A DNA stretch of 64,000 bases from Vulcanimicrobiota bacterium (GTDB taxonomy: Bacteria > Vulcanimicrobiota > Vulcanimicrobiia > Vulcanimicrobiales > Vulcanimicrobiaceae): NCBI GenBank assembly GCA_003168375.1, contig PMSI01000003.1:310001-374000 (forward strand), read 5' to 3'. The notes under the pieces were generated by a model that saw only the letters and a program-made list of their open reading frames with translations, was not told the origin of the DNA and searched no databases. Position 1 is the stretch's first letter, and the number at the start of each line of letters is the position of its first letter. Below are positions 40,204 to 47,758 of the stretch, in pieces. A program made the translations under genes and the position numbers.

Positions 40204-41210
40204 ACCGCGCCGGCCGCGCGCTGCTCGGCGTCGCGCTCGCGACGGTGCTCAGCGCCGGTGTCATCGTCGGCGCGGCGTCGCTCTGGTTCCGCAACGCCGT
40301 CTACGTCGATCGCGGCCTCCCGGTGCAGCAGACCGACGTGATCGTTCCGCGCGGCTCGACGTTCGCGCAGGTCGTCACCGTGCTGCGCGAGCGCGGCGTG
40401 CTGCAGAACCCGCTCGCGTTCCGGCTGCTGGCGCGCCTGCGCCACGTCGACGCCGACGTGAAAGCGGGGGAGTATCGCTTTCCTGCCCACCAGACGAGCG
40501 ACGAGATCCTGCAGCGGCTCGTGCGCGGAGAGCAGTTCGCGGTCTGGGTGACGATCCCGGAAGGCTACACCGCGCACGAGATCGCGCGCACGCTCTCCGA
40601 TCGCGCGCTCGGCGACGCGAGCGCCTACGATCATCTCTTTTTGCACGACGGCGGCGTGACGCTGGGCGGCTCGCGAACCGTGAACCTCGAGGGCTATCTG
40701 TTTCCGAGTACCTACTTGATCCCGACCGACGACCGGCCCGATGGGGTCGCGAAGCTGCTGGTCGGGCAATTCCGGCGGGAGCTGCCGCGCGACGCGGAGG
40801 CGCGCGCCAAGGCGCTCGGGCGGACGGTTCCCGACGTGGTGACGATCGCATCGCTGGTCGAGCGCGAGGGGAAGGCGGACGAGGACCGGCCGTTGATCGC
40901 CTCGGTGATCTACAACCGCCTCCGGCTCGGGATGCCGCTCGAAGTCGACGCGTCGATCGAGTACACGTTCGCGGAACATCACGACGTGATCACGAAGCGC
41001 GATCTCGAGGTGGACTCGCCGTACAACACCTACCGGCATACCGGGCTCCCGCCTACGCCGATCGCGAACCCCGGCAAGGCCTCGCTCGACGCCGCGTTCG
41101 AGCCGGCGAAAAGCGACTACCTGTACTACGTGGCGAAACCGGATGGACATTCGGCCTTCGCGAAGACGCTGCAAGAGCACGACGCGAACGTCGCACGGTA
41201 CCTCAAATAA
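40200..41210 (+). CDS. mltG: Endolytic murein transglycosylase MltG
   Basis: A 336-residue YceG-like transglycosylase that cuts nascent peptidoglycan and so sets strand length. One N-terminal membrane helix is followed by a LysM-like region (DVIVPRGSTFAQVVTVL, VKAGEYRFP) and the catalytic domain with TIASLVEREGKADEDRPLIASVIYNRL, where the Glu of VEREGK is the catalytic acid, and SPYNTYRHTGLPPTPIANPG. The order ruvX-mltG-DUF1292 echoes the yrrK-yrzB-yrrL cluster of Bacillus. Confidence 0.95.
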   Translation: MNRAGRALLGVALATVLSAGVIVGAASLWFRNAVYVDRGLPVQQTDVIVPRGSTFAQVVTVLRERGVLQNPLAFRLLARLRHVDADVKAGEYRFPAHQTSDEILQRLVRGEQFAVWVTIPEGYTAHEIARTLSDRALGDASAYDHLFLHDGGVTLGGSRTVNLEGYLFPSTYLIPTDDRPDGVAKLLVGQFRRELPRDAEARAKALGRTVPDVVTIASLVEREGKADEDRPLIASVIYNRLRLGMPLEVDASIEYTFAEHHDVITKRDLEVDSPYNTYRHTGLPPTPIANPGKASLDAAFEPAKSDYLYYVAKPDGHSAFAKTLQEHDANVARYLK

Positions 41211-41220
41211 GGAGATCGTC

Positions 41221-41526
41221 ATCGAAACGAACGGCAGCGCCGGAAACAACGGCAGCGGCGGCGGCGGAGCGAAGCAGCCGCTCGACCTCAAAGACGTGCT
41301 CGAACTGCACATGCAGGACGGCACCGAGCTGCGCTTCGAGGTCGTCGGGCTGGTTGAGGACGACGAAGGCCACGCGTACGCGGTGTGCTACAACGACAAA
41401 GCCGACGAGTTCGTCGTGACCGACCAGGTCGGCGATCTCCTCGACGACGAGGAGCTCGCCCAAGAGATCCTCGACGACTTCTTCGTGCTGGCGGAAGAGT
41501 CCGGACCGCCGGAGGAACAGGCGTAG
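41221..41526 (+). CDS. DUF1292 (YrzB-like) protein
   Basis: About 101 residues, acidic, with the DUF1292 core LELHMQDGTELRFEVVGLVEDDEGHAYAVCYN. The function is unknown, but it lies with ruvX and mltG in many genomes. There is no ATG, GTG or TTG at the expected start. TAAGGAG ends 6 bases before ATC at 41221, so ATC may be the initiator; GTG at 41296, without a ribosome site, would cut off a Gly/Asn-rich N-terminus. Confidence 0.8.
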   Translation: METNGSAGNNGSGGGGAKQPLDLKDVLELHMQDGTELRFEVVGLVEDDEGHAYAVCYNDKADEFVVTDQVGDLLDDEELAQEILDDFFVLAEESGPPEEQA

Positions 41527-41552
41527 AGCCTGTCCTGAGCTTGTCGAAGGGC
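41527..41552. repeat. Dispersed repeat, copy 5 (at the start of the diacylglycerol glycosyltransferase gene)
   Basis: Reads AGCCTGTCCTGAGCTTG then TCGAAGGGC. It directly follows the DUF1292 stop, and its TTG at 41541 is the only suitable start codon for the next gene. Confidence 0.75.
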
Positions 41553-42695
41553 CCGGTCCTGTTCCTCTCCGCGCGCGTCGGCGAAGGCCACCGCGCCGCC
41601 GCCGACGCCGTCCGCCAGCGCCTCGTCCCGCGCGGGATGCGTGGTGAGGTCGTCGACAGCTACCGCTATGCGGCCTCATTGTTTTCGAAGGTCGTCAGCG
41701 ACGGTTACATCGGAATGGTCCGCACGATCCCGCAGGTCTACGGGTTCATCTACGACCGCGCGGAGCGCGCGACGGCGGCCGGCGGCTTTCGCGTCTGGGC
41801 GAGCGAGTTCACCGCACGCAACATCCGCGGGTTGATGGAACGGCTTCGGCCGAGCGCGGTCGTCTGCACCCACGCCTTTCCGTGCGGGGTGATGTCCGCA
41901 TACAAGCGGCTCTACGACCCGGCGATTCCGGTGATGGGGATCGTGACCGACTTCGTCGTGCACCCGTTCTGGATCTATCGCAACATCGACGCGTACGCCG
42001 TCGCGACGCCGGAGATCCAGGCCGCGCTGGTAGGCCGCGGGATCGATCCCGACCGTATCGAGGTCGACGGGATCCCGGTCGATCCGCGGTTCGGTGCGGT
42101 TCCGACCGACCGTGGCGCGCTGCGCGACGCGCTCGGGCTGCCGCGCGATGCCGCCGTCGTGCTGGTGATGGGTGGCGGGCTCGGTCTCGGACCGGTCGCG
42201 ACGACGGTCCGTTTGCTGGCGCGGACCTCGGGCATGCGAGAAGGGACGGTCTCACCGGTGATCCCGGTCGTGATCGTCGGGAAGAACCGCCGGCTCGAGC
42301 ACCGCGTCGTCGAGCAGGCGCGGCGCGACGGCGCCGACGTGCGCGTCCTCGGCTTTGTCGAGAACGTCTTCGACTGGATGTACGCGGCCGACGTTCTGGT
42401 GACGAAGCCCGGCGGCCTGACCACGTCCGAAGCGCTGGCCGCGCGCGTGCCGCTCGTCCTGCTGCGCCCGTTACCCGGGCAAGAGGAGCGGAATGCGCGC
42501 TACCTCGTCTCGCGTGGCGCCGCTTTGCGTGCGGGCGGTCCCGGCGAGCTCGTGCGCGCCGTCGATGCGGTGCTGGGCGGAGGACGCGTCGCCGAACGGT
42601 TGCGCGACAGCGCCGCGGCGCTGGCGCATCCCGACAGCGCCGACCGGATCGCCGGCCGCATTGCGGCACTCGCTCAGCCGGTGCTCAGCGCCTGA
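41541..42695 (+). CDS. MGDG synthase/UgtP-like diacylglycerol glycosyltransferase
   Basis: A 384-residue GT28-family enzyme. The N-terminal MGDG-synthase domain has PVLFLSARVGEGHRAAADAV and the C-terminal glycosyltransferase domain has LVTKPGGLTTSEALAARVPLVLL. It would move glucose or galactose onto diacylglycerol to make glycolipids. The native start seems to have been replaced: the TTG at 41541 lies inside a repeat copy and has no clear ribosome site. Its 3' end overlaps the convergent STAS gene by 22 bases. DgkA, 4 kb upstream, works on the same lipid pool. Confidence 0.85.
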   Translation: MSKGPVLFLSARVGEGHRAAADAVRQRLVPRGMRGEVVDSYRYAASLFSKVVSDGYIGMVRTIPQVYGFIYDRAERATAAGGFRVWASEFTARNIRGLMERLRPSAVVCTHAFPCGVMSAYKRLYDPAIPVMGIVTDFVVHPFWIYRNIDAYAVATPEIQAALVGRGIDPDRIEVDGIPVDPRFGAVPTDRGALRDALGLPRDAAVVLVMGGGLGLGPVATTVRLLARTSGMREGTVSPVIPVVIVGKNRRLEHRVVEQARRDGADVRVLGFVENVFDWMYAADVLVTKPGGLTTSEALAARVPLVLLRPLPGQEERNARYLVSRGAALRAGGPGELVRAVDAVLGGGRVAERLRDSAAALAHPDSADRIAGRIAALAQPVLSA

Positions 42696-43003
42696 CGCGC
42701 GCCGGTGAGGTCGTGCGCGAGTTCGAAGTAGCGGTCGAGGTTCGCGAGCGCGAAGATGCGCCGCGCGTTCGAGCCCGGCGGAACGACCCACACGATGCGC
42801 GCGCCGCGCGCTCGGAACTGCTTTGCGGTTCGCACGAATTCGGCCAGCGCCATCGAATCGAGATAGGAGACCGACGTCAGATCGACGATCGCGGCGCGTG
42901 CGCCGGCGAGCGCCGCGAGGCGTCCGCGCAGCTCGTCCTTGCGCATCATGTCGAGTTCCCCGCTCAGTGCAAGGGTCGCCGGCGAGTCGTTCTCCACACC
43001 CAC
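42674..43003 (-). CDS. STAS domain protein (anti-sigma factor antagonist type)
   Basis: A 109-residue STAS domain, the fold of SpoIIAA/RsbV. The phosphorylatable serine motif appears as VDLTSVSYLDSMALAEFV. Such proteins bind an anti-sigma kinase and free a sigma factor. No kinase or sigma gene is nearby. It starts with GTG (43003, or 42997). It overlaps the end of the glycosyltransferase gene tail to tail. Confidence 0.85.
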   Translation of the reverse strand: MGVENDSPATLALSGELDMMRKDELRGRLAALAGARAAIVDLTSVSYLDSMALAEFVRTAKQFRARGARIVWVVPPGSNARRIFALANLDRYFELAHDLTGARQALSTG

Positions 43004-43107
43004 GAGATCGGCGTTTCGAGCGGCGGCTTGTAGTCGCCGGCGGGGCAGCCGTCCGGCGCGCGACGCAGGGAGCGGCCGGTGCCCGTACGAACGGTCGCAG
43101 CGCGCCG

Positions 43108-43199
43108 GGAGAGGTGGCCGAGCGGCTGAAGGCGGCGGTTTGCTAAACCGTTATACGAGTTACATCGTATCGAGGGTTCGAATCCCTCCCTCTCCGCCA
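43108..43199 (+). tRNA. tRNA-Ser (GCU anticodon)
   Basis: A class II tRNA. GGAGAGG pairs with CCTCTCC at the acceptor, the anticodon loop is TTGCTAA, the variable arm is long with TACGA/TCGTA pairing, and the T loop is GGTTCGAATCC. The discriminator is G and CCA is encoded. Confidence 0.96.
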
Positions 43200-43266
43200 C
43201 CGGGCAGGGATCGTGCGCGGAGCGCCGTATCCCACGAGGTCGCCGCCCAAGCAGCGAACGACGCGC

Positions 43267-43340
43267 GCGGTCGTAGCTCAATTGGATAGAGCAACAGGCT
43301 ACGAACTTGTAGGTTGGGGGTTCGAGTCCCTCCGACCGCA
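43267..43340 (+). tRNA. tRNA-Arg (ACG anticodon)
   Basis: Acceptor GCGGTCG/CGACCGC, D arm GCTC...GAGC, anticodon stem ACAGG/CTTGT with loop CTACGAA, T arm with GGTTCGAGTCC-like loop. CCA is not encoded. Its A34 is the classic substrate of TadA, encoded 4 kb downstream. Confidence 0.95.
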
Positions 43341-43349
43341 CGTTTTCAT

Positions 43350-43386
43350 GAAGAGGCCCGCGCGGTGAACGCGCGGGTTTCTTCGT
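43350..43386 (+). terminator. Terminator after tRNA-Arg
   Basis: CCCGCGCG pairs with CGCGCGGG around GTGAA, then TTTCTTC; outer bases (GAAGA/TCTTC) extend the stem. It can serve both the tRNA and the convergent protease operon. Confidence 0.7.
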
Positions 43387-43391
43387 TCGCG

Positions 43392-44918
43392 TCAGTAGTT
43401 CTTGCGAGGGATCATGACGATGATCCCGTCCGGATAGTCGAACACGAAGTTGAATGCACGCATGAAGTCGAGACCGACCAGTATCTCGTTGCGCGCGAAC
43501 GAGGCGGAATCGCACGCGGTCGGCGTCGTATAGCGAACGGGCCCGAGGGCGAGAGACCTTAGCTTGCCGCAGTGCACGAGCTCGCTCCCGCCGATCCCGC
43601 TGATGTAGCCTTCGTAACGGGTGGTGAAGTCGAGGTGCTCGCGTTTGATGAGGTCCCGTGAGAAAAGAACGTCGGCGGGGTTACCGCTGTCCAGGGTGGC
43701 GATGACGTCGAACTTGTCGTCGAGTCGCATCGGCGTTCGAATGTGGAAGTCCGAGAGGTCCACGCGGACAACGATCCCTGCGTGCTCGTCGGGCGCGACC
43801 TTGGCGGGGTCCATCATATGGAGCGTCTTCGTGTCCAGGCTCAGCTCCGCGACGGAAGCGGCGAACAGATCGAATCCGACGATACCGACGACACCGAGAT
43901 GCGCGAAGTCCTGTTCGTCGAGCCCGCTGGACACGATCACATCGTGCATGGTAGATCCGCCGACTGCGATCGTATCGACCCGGAAGAGGTTCGCCCGCGC
44001 CGCGTTCCCGCCGATGCCACCGATCGCGGTGGTGCCGAACCGCGTCCCGCCGACGGCGCGAACAAACGAGTCGACCATCGCGGTATTCGCCGCGCCGGTG
44101 TCGAGGATGAACTTCCCTTTGTGCCCGTTCACGATCAGGTCGATGTAAATGCGGGGCGCCGGCTGGTCCGTGTACTCGATCTGCGCCGGCGCCTCGCCGA
44201 ACGTCCAGGTTGCGGTCTGTTTCGGCGGGCGCAGCTCGTCCGGTTGTATCTTGGCGTTGGGTTCGACCTTCGTATAGGCGTAGCGGGTCTTCGACTCGCC
44301 GTGGTGCCACGCTGAGAGGAAACGCTTTCCCTCGGCCGCGGTGTAGGCGAGTCCGTCGAACGAGTCCTCATATTTACCGTCCGGATCGATCACGGCCCGC
44401 CGGTACGCGCCGTTCGCCGGGTCGACGTAGACGTCGATCGGAAGACCGACTTGCGAGGTGAGGTGAACGACGGCGCAGTCGATCCCGTCAACCTTCTCGT
44501 TGCGCCGAAGGGCTGCGGTGAACTCATTCGTCGCGGTGGCTTCGGCGAAGAGCGCGTCGACGGCGAACTGCGCGCGGACGACCTCGCCGATCGCGCGAAC
44601 CGTGAAGCCGTTCTCGTTCGACGTCCATGCGATGTTGCCGGTGAAGCCCTCGTCGTACTGTATGCCGCTGGCTTCGACGAACGTATCACGGTAAGCGATC
44701 CCGTATCGTAACGAGGTGAAGCTGCGGAGCAGCTTGCCGTCGCGTGTCGCTTCGCCGGTCTGCTTGAGCGTCTTGACGACGCCGTCGCCGGCATGCCAGC
44801 CGACGTAGGAGGCGTGTTTCGCCATCAGCGCGGCGGCGTCGTCGGCGGCCGAGGCAGCGCCCGGAAGGGCCGTTGCGAAAAGTATCGCGGCGACGGTGCC
44901 TGCTGTACGAGCCCCCAC
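43392..44918 (-). CDS. Secreted retropepsin-like aspartic protease with two active-site motifs
   Basis: A 508-residue exported protein (signal peptide MGARTAGTVAAILFATAL, cleavage near ASA). The N-terminal 240 residues form a beta-rich lipoprotein-like region (GWHAGDGVVKTLKQTGEA). Two retropepsin-like lobes follow, each with an Asp motif: FILDTGAANT (Asp273) and IATLDSGNPADV (Asp410), and hydrophobic-hydrophobic-Gly turns (VGIVGFDLF, ILVGLDFM). One chain can therefore build a full pepsin-like active site. It starts 3 bases after its paralogue's stop, with GTG. Confidence 0.82.
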   Translation of the reverse strand: MGARTAGTVAAILFATALPGAASAADDAAALMAKHASYVGWHAGDGVVKTLKQTGEATRDGKLLRSFTSLRYGIAYRDTFVEASGIQYDEGFTGNIAWTSNENGFTVRAIGEVVRAQFAVDALFAEATATNEFTAALRRNEKVDGIDCAVVHLTSQVGLPIDVYVDPANGAYRRAVIDPDGKYEDSFDGLAYTAAEGKRFLSAWHHGESKTRYAYTKVEPNAKIQPDELRPPKQTATWTFGEAPAQIEYTDQPAPRIYIDLIVNGHKGKFILDTGAANTAMVDSFVRAVGGTRFGTTAIGGIGGNAARANLFRVDTIAVGGSTMHDVIVSSGLDEQDFAHLGVVGIVGFDLFAASVAELSLDTKTLHMMDPAKVAPDEHAGIVVRVDLSDFHIRTPMRLDDKFDVIATLDSGNPADVLFSRDLIKREHLDFTTRYEGYISGIGGSELVHCGKLRSLALGPVRYTTPTACDSASFARNEILVGLDFMRAFNFVFDYPDGIIVMIPRKNY

Positions 44919-44921
44919 GAG

Positions 44922-46559
44922 CTACTGCCCGTTCGGCGTCATGACGACGTGGCTGCGAGTGTAGTCGAACGTCCAGTTGAAGTGACGAAGGAAATCGAAT
45001 CCGATCAAGCCGCCGTCCTTGCCGAAGACGGCTTCCTTTGCGAGGCAGACGGAGGCACCCTGATACCGGTACGGTCCGACCGAGATCTCGTTGAGCTTGT
45101 AGCAGGTCGCGGGTTCCGGCGTTATACCGTCGACGCCGGTGAAGTAGATCGTACCGAGGGGGAGTGAGACGAGCCGGCCGCTGGTGATGAGGTTGTCGCT
45201 CAACGTCGCGAAATGGTCATCGCCGGTATCGATCGTGGCGCGGGTCGTGTAATTCCCGATTTTCACCAGCACTTCGGGAGTGTTGTCGGCGAGATTGACC
45301 GGGAACGCGTACGCGCCTTTCTCGATCGTCGGCTGGAACTGTGTCGGGTCTCCGAACGTGACCGCACCCTTCACCAAGTCGACATGCACGAGCGCGCCCG
45401 CCAGCAGATCGAACCCGAGGATCCCGTCGTACGGAGCCTTATCGCTCGGATCGCGCTCAGAAACGGCGACGACGACATTCGAGAGCGTATTATCGCCCAC
45501 GGCGATCGTTTCGGCGCGAGCGAACCGGGCCGTGTTCACGCCGCCGGCGACGCCGGAGTACGAGGTCCGCCCCAGCATCGACAAGCCCAGCGATCGCGCG
45601 TAGGGCTGATACAGCAGGATCAGGCCCGCGCCGGAGTCGAGTAAGAAGTCTCCGGGGTGGCCGTTGATCGACGCGCGCACGATCACGCGGCGCCCGATTC
45701 TCGTCCCGCGCTGGACTTGGATCGGGACGGAATCGCCGTTGCCGAACGCCCAGGCGGAGCTCGGCGACGGCGCGGCCAGCTCCGCATCCGAGACCGCTTG
45801 AACCGCGCCGCGCACGAGCTCGTGCTGCGGCCCGTTGCCGAACCGGAAGTGCGCGGGAACCCTCACGCCGGGCGCGATCTCTTTGTAGTCGATGATGTGC
45901 ACCGTCGCGTGCCGGTAACGGTCCTCCGGATCGAACACGATGCGGCGAAGCGCCCCCGTCGCGTGATCGATCGCGAGGTCGGCGCTCATCCCGCCAGGCG
46001 GCGTGACGCGCACAATGTCCGCCGGCGTTCCGTCGACCGTCTCGGACCCCATCTCGCGCGTCGCAGTCCCTTCGGGGATGACGCCGCCGCTGTCGAGCGC
46101 GTTCGAGGTGATCGCGCGGCGAGCTGCGTCTTCCAGCGCGGTCACCACGTAGCGGTTTTCGTTCGACGACCAATACGAGTGCCCGTTGAAGCCGGATTCG
46201 ACGCTGACGCCGGCGCCGCGGCCGATCTCGTGATAGAGCGCTCCGCGGCGATACGTCGTCTCCTCGCTCGGCTCGAGCGGCTCGCGCTCTGCGGCCGCTG
46301 CCGGAGTCGGCGCCGAAGTTGGTGAGCTTGCCGGGGCCGGCGTTTTCGGCACCACGCGATAGGTCGTGACCAGGGTCTCGGGGCTTCCAACGAAGGCGGC
46401 GTACCGCGATAGCGGCGCCGACGCGAAGACGACCGCATGGGTAGCTCCGGGTCGAAGGTCCGCGGCCGCGCCGACGGCTCGCGCAGGCCGAGCAACGCCG
46501 AGAGAAAGGGCGACGGCCCACAGGCCGACCGCTGCAGTGATTACCACCCGGTTCGTCAC
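44922..46559 (-). CDS. Secreted retropepsin-like aspartic protease, tandem paralogue
   Basis: A 545-residue paralogue of the next gene with the same layout: signal peptide, an N-terminal region with a Pro/Ala linker and RRGALYHEIGRGAGV, then two lobes with FLLDSGAGLILLY (Asp308) and ATIDTGDDHFATL (Asp444), followed by DGILGFDLL and GLIGFDFLRHFNWTFDY. It is first in the two-gene operon and starts with GTG at 46559. Secreted aspartic proteases fit with the S8 and S53 enzymes here; the substrate is unknown. Confidence 0.82.
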   Translation of the reverse strand: MTNRVVITAAVGLWAVALSLGVARPARAVGAAADLRPGATHAVVFASAPLSRYAAFVGSPETLVTTYRVVPKTPAPASSPTSAPTPAAAAEREPLEPSEETTYRRGALYHEIGRGAGVSVESGFNGHSYWSSNENRYVVTALEDAARRAITSNALDSGGVIPEGTATREMGSETVDGTPADIVRVTPPGGMSADLAIDHATGALRRIVFDPEDRYRHATVHIIDYKEIAPGVRVPAHFRFGNGPQHELVRGAVQAVSDAELAAPSPSSAWAFGNGDSVPIQVQRGTRIGRRVIVRASINGHPGDFLLDSGAGLILLYQPYARSLGLSMLGRTSYSGVAGGVNTARFARAETIAVGDNTLSNVVVAVSERDPSDKAPYDGILGFDLLAGALVHVDLVKGAVTFGDPTQFQPTIEKGAYAFPVNLADNTPEVLVKIGNYTTRATIDTGDDHFATLSDNLITSGRLVSLPLGTIYFTGVDGITPEPATCYKLNEISVGPYRYQGASVCLAKEAVFGKDGGLIGFDFLRHFNWTFDYTRSHVVMTPNGQ

Positions 46560-46664
46560 GCGGGGACTTTAGCGGTACGAGTCGTTCTGAACCTGCCGTG
46601 AAGGTGCACCCCGAGAGGTTCTTGACGGGTTCTGGATAATCGACGTCCGTTCGTTCGGGAGCCC

Positions 46665-46686
46665 CCTTCGGCAAGCTCAGGATGAC
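46665..46686. repeat. Dispersed repeat, copy 6 (upstream of tRNA-Met)
   Basis: CCTTCGGCAAGCTCAGG followed by ATGAC. It differs from the core at two positions and ends 8 bases before the tRNA. Confidence 0.7.
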
Positions 46687-46694
46687 ACGGTAAC

Positions 46695-46766
46695 GGCTCG
46701 GTAGCTCAGCGGTAGAGCGGGGGACTCATAAGCCCTAGGTCGTAGGTTCAAATCCTACCCGAGTCA
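46695..46766 (+). tRNA. tRNA with CAU anticodon (elongator Met, or Ile2)
   Basis: Acceptor GGCTCGG/CCGAGTC, D arm GCTC...GAGC, anticodon loop CTCATAA, T loop GGTTCAAATCC. It lacks the initiator features, so it is elongator Met or the lysidine-modified Ile2; the GGTCG...GGTTCAAAT half resembles E. coli ileX. CCA is not encoded. Confidence 0.85.
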
Positions 46767-46785
46767 GTTTTTCTCGAGGTACCTC

Positions 46786-47052
46786 ATGTCAACGATCCCC
46801 TGCGATTTCTGTCCGCACCCGGTAGACCGGGCGCAGATGGAAGAGATCGAAATCAGCCACTACGTGCCGGACAGCTCGGGAGACGATTTGGCGTACGCTC
46901 GGACGTATTTCTTCGGGCATCCCGATTGCGTCCGCAAGTTCTACCGCGGCCTGGTCGAGCACAAGCTGGACCTCTTCAAGCACCTGCCCACTACCGGCCC
47001 CGCCGGCCCGGGCCCCGCCGGACCCGCCGCCACAGAAGACCGCGGCCGGTAA
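46786..47052 (+). CDS. Small zinc-ribbon-like protein
   Basis: An 88-residue protein that I do not recognise. It starts with MSTIPCDFCPHPVDRAQMEE and has FFGHPDCVRKFYRGL, so CxxC and HxxC could bind one zinc. A Gly/Pro/Ala-rich tail follows. It lies alone between two tRNA genes, with GAGG about 7 bases before the ATG. Confidence 0.6.
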   Translation: MSTIPCDFCPHPVDRAQMEEIEISHYVPDSSGDDLAYARTYFFGHPDCVRKFYRGLVEHKLDLFKHLPTTGPAGPGPAGPAATEDRGR

Positions 47053-47077
47053 AGCCGATCGCGGCGAGATGTAGGCT

Positions 47078-47151
47078 GCTCCCGTAGCTCAATTGGATAG
47101 AGTGTCGCCCTCCGAAGGCGAAGGTTGCCCGTTCGAGCCGGGCCGGGAGCA
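47078..47151 (+). tRNA. tRNA-Arg (CCG anticodon)
   Basis: Acceptor GCTCCCG/CGGGAGC, anticodon stem TCGCC/GGCGA with loop CTCCGAA, T stem GCCCG/CGGGC with loop TTCGAGC. CCA is not encoded. The tadA frame is open right through it. Confidence 0.95.
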
Positions 47152-47203
47152 CGTTTCCCCCACCGAGGCCGAGCGTTCGGCTGCCGCCGAGGACTGGCTG
47201 CAC

Positions 47204-47650
47204 ATGCGCCGCGCGATCGCGCTGGCCGCCGAGGCGGCCGCCGCCGGTGACGTCCCGATCGGCGCCGTGCTGGTCGTCGACGGGCGCTCGTTCGAGGCGC
47301 GCAACGAGAAGGAGCGCCGCCCGGATCCGACCGCGCACGCTGAGATGCTCGCCGTTCGAGCGGCCGCCGAAGCGCTCGGCCGATGGCGCATCGGGGGCTC
47401 GCTCTACGTGACGAAGGAGCCGTGTCCGATGTGCGCGGGCGCGCTCGCCGCGGCGCGCATCGAGCGGCTCGTGTACGGGTGCAGCGATCCGAAGGGAGGG
47501 GCCGCGGGGTCGGTCATCGATATACTCGGATCGGCCGCCGTGAACCATCGCGTCGACGTGGTCGACGGGGTGCTCGCGGAAGAAACCGCAGCGCAGCTTC
47601 GTGAGTTCTTCGCGGAGAAGCGCCGCACGGAGAGGTGGTCGAGTGGTTGA
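47204..47650 (+). CDS. tadA: tRNA-specific adenosine deaminase
   Basis: A 148-residue zinc deaminase that makes inosine at position 34 of tRNA-Arg(ACG). The zinc motifs are complete: TAHAEMLAV (His ligand and proton-shuttling Glu) and PCPMCAGAL. ATG at 47204 is the first canonical start after the tRNA-Arg gene; homology to E. coli TadA seems to begin a few residues before it (AAAEDWLHMRRA), so the true start may be a non-standard codon upstream. The last seven codons and the TGA lie inside the tRNA-Ser gene. Confidence 0.9.
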   Translation: MRRAIALAAEAAAAGDVPIGAVLVVDGRSFEARNEKERRPDPTAHAEMLAVRAAAEALGRWRIGGSLYVTKEPCPMCAGALAAARIERLVYGCSDPKGGAAGSVIDILGSAAVNHRVDVVDGVLAEETAAQLREFFAEKRRTERWSSG

Positions 47651-47719
47651 AGGCACCCGCCTCGAAAGCGGGCGAACGTTGATAGCGTTCCGTGAGTTCG
47701 AATCTCACCCTCTCCGCCA
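47629..47719 (+). tRNA. tRNA-Ser (CGA anticodon)
   Basis: A class II tRNA. Acceptor GGAGAGG/CCTCTCC, anticodon stem CCCGC/GCGGG with loop CTCGAAA, long variable arm (GAACGTTGATAGCGTTC) and T loop GTTCGAATC. Discriminator G, CCA encoded. It overlaps the 3' end of tadA by 22 bases. Confidence 0.96.
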
Positions 47720-47728
47720 CGAACGCGA

Positions 47729-47754
47729 ACGGGCGAGCCGCTAGGCTCGCCCGT
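47729..47754. terminator. Bidirectional terminator hairpin
   Basis: ACGGGCGAGCC and GGCTCGCCCGT form a perfect 11-bp stem with loop GCTA, between tRNA-Ser and a convergent gene. Confidence 0.65.
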
Positions 47755-47758
47755 CGTG

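Noticed and set aside
37667-41324. Very long open frames antisense to the CNNM/CBS, recO, ruvX and mltG genes
   Set aside because: They are the usual antisense shadows of G+C-rich codons; their composition is Arg-rich and low in complexity, and the plus-strand genes have clear families.
46695-46766. Initiator tRNA-fMet
   Set aside because: The acceptor pairs normally at position 1-72 and the anticodon stem lacks the run of three G-C pairs typical of initiators.
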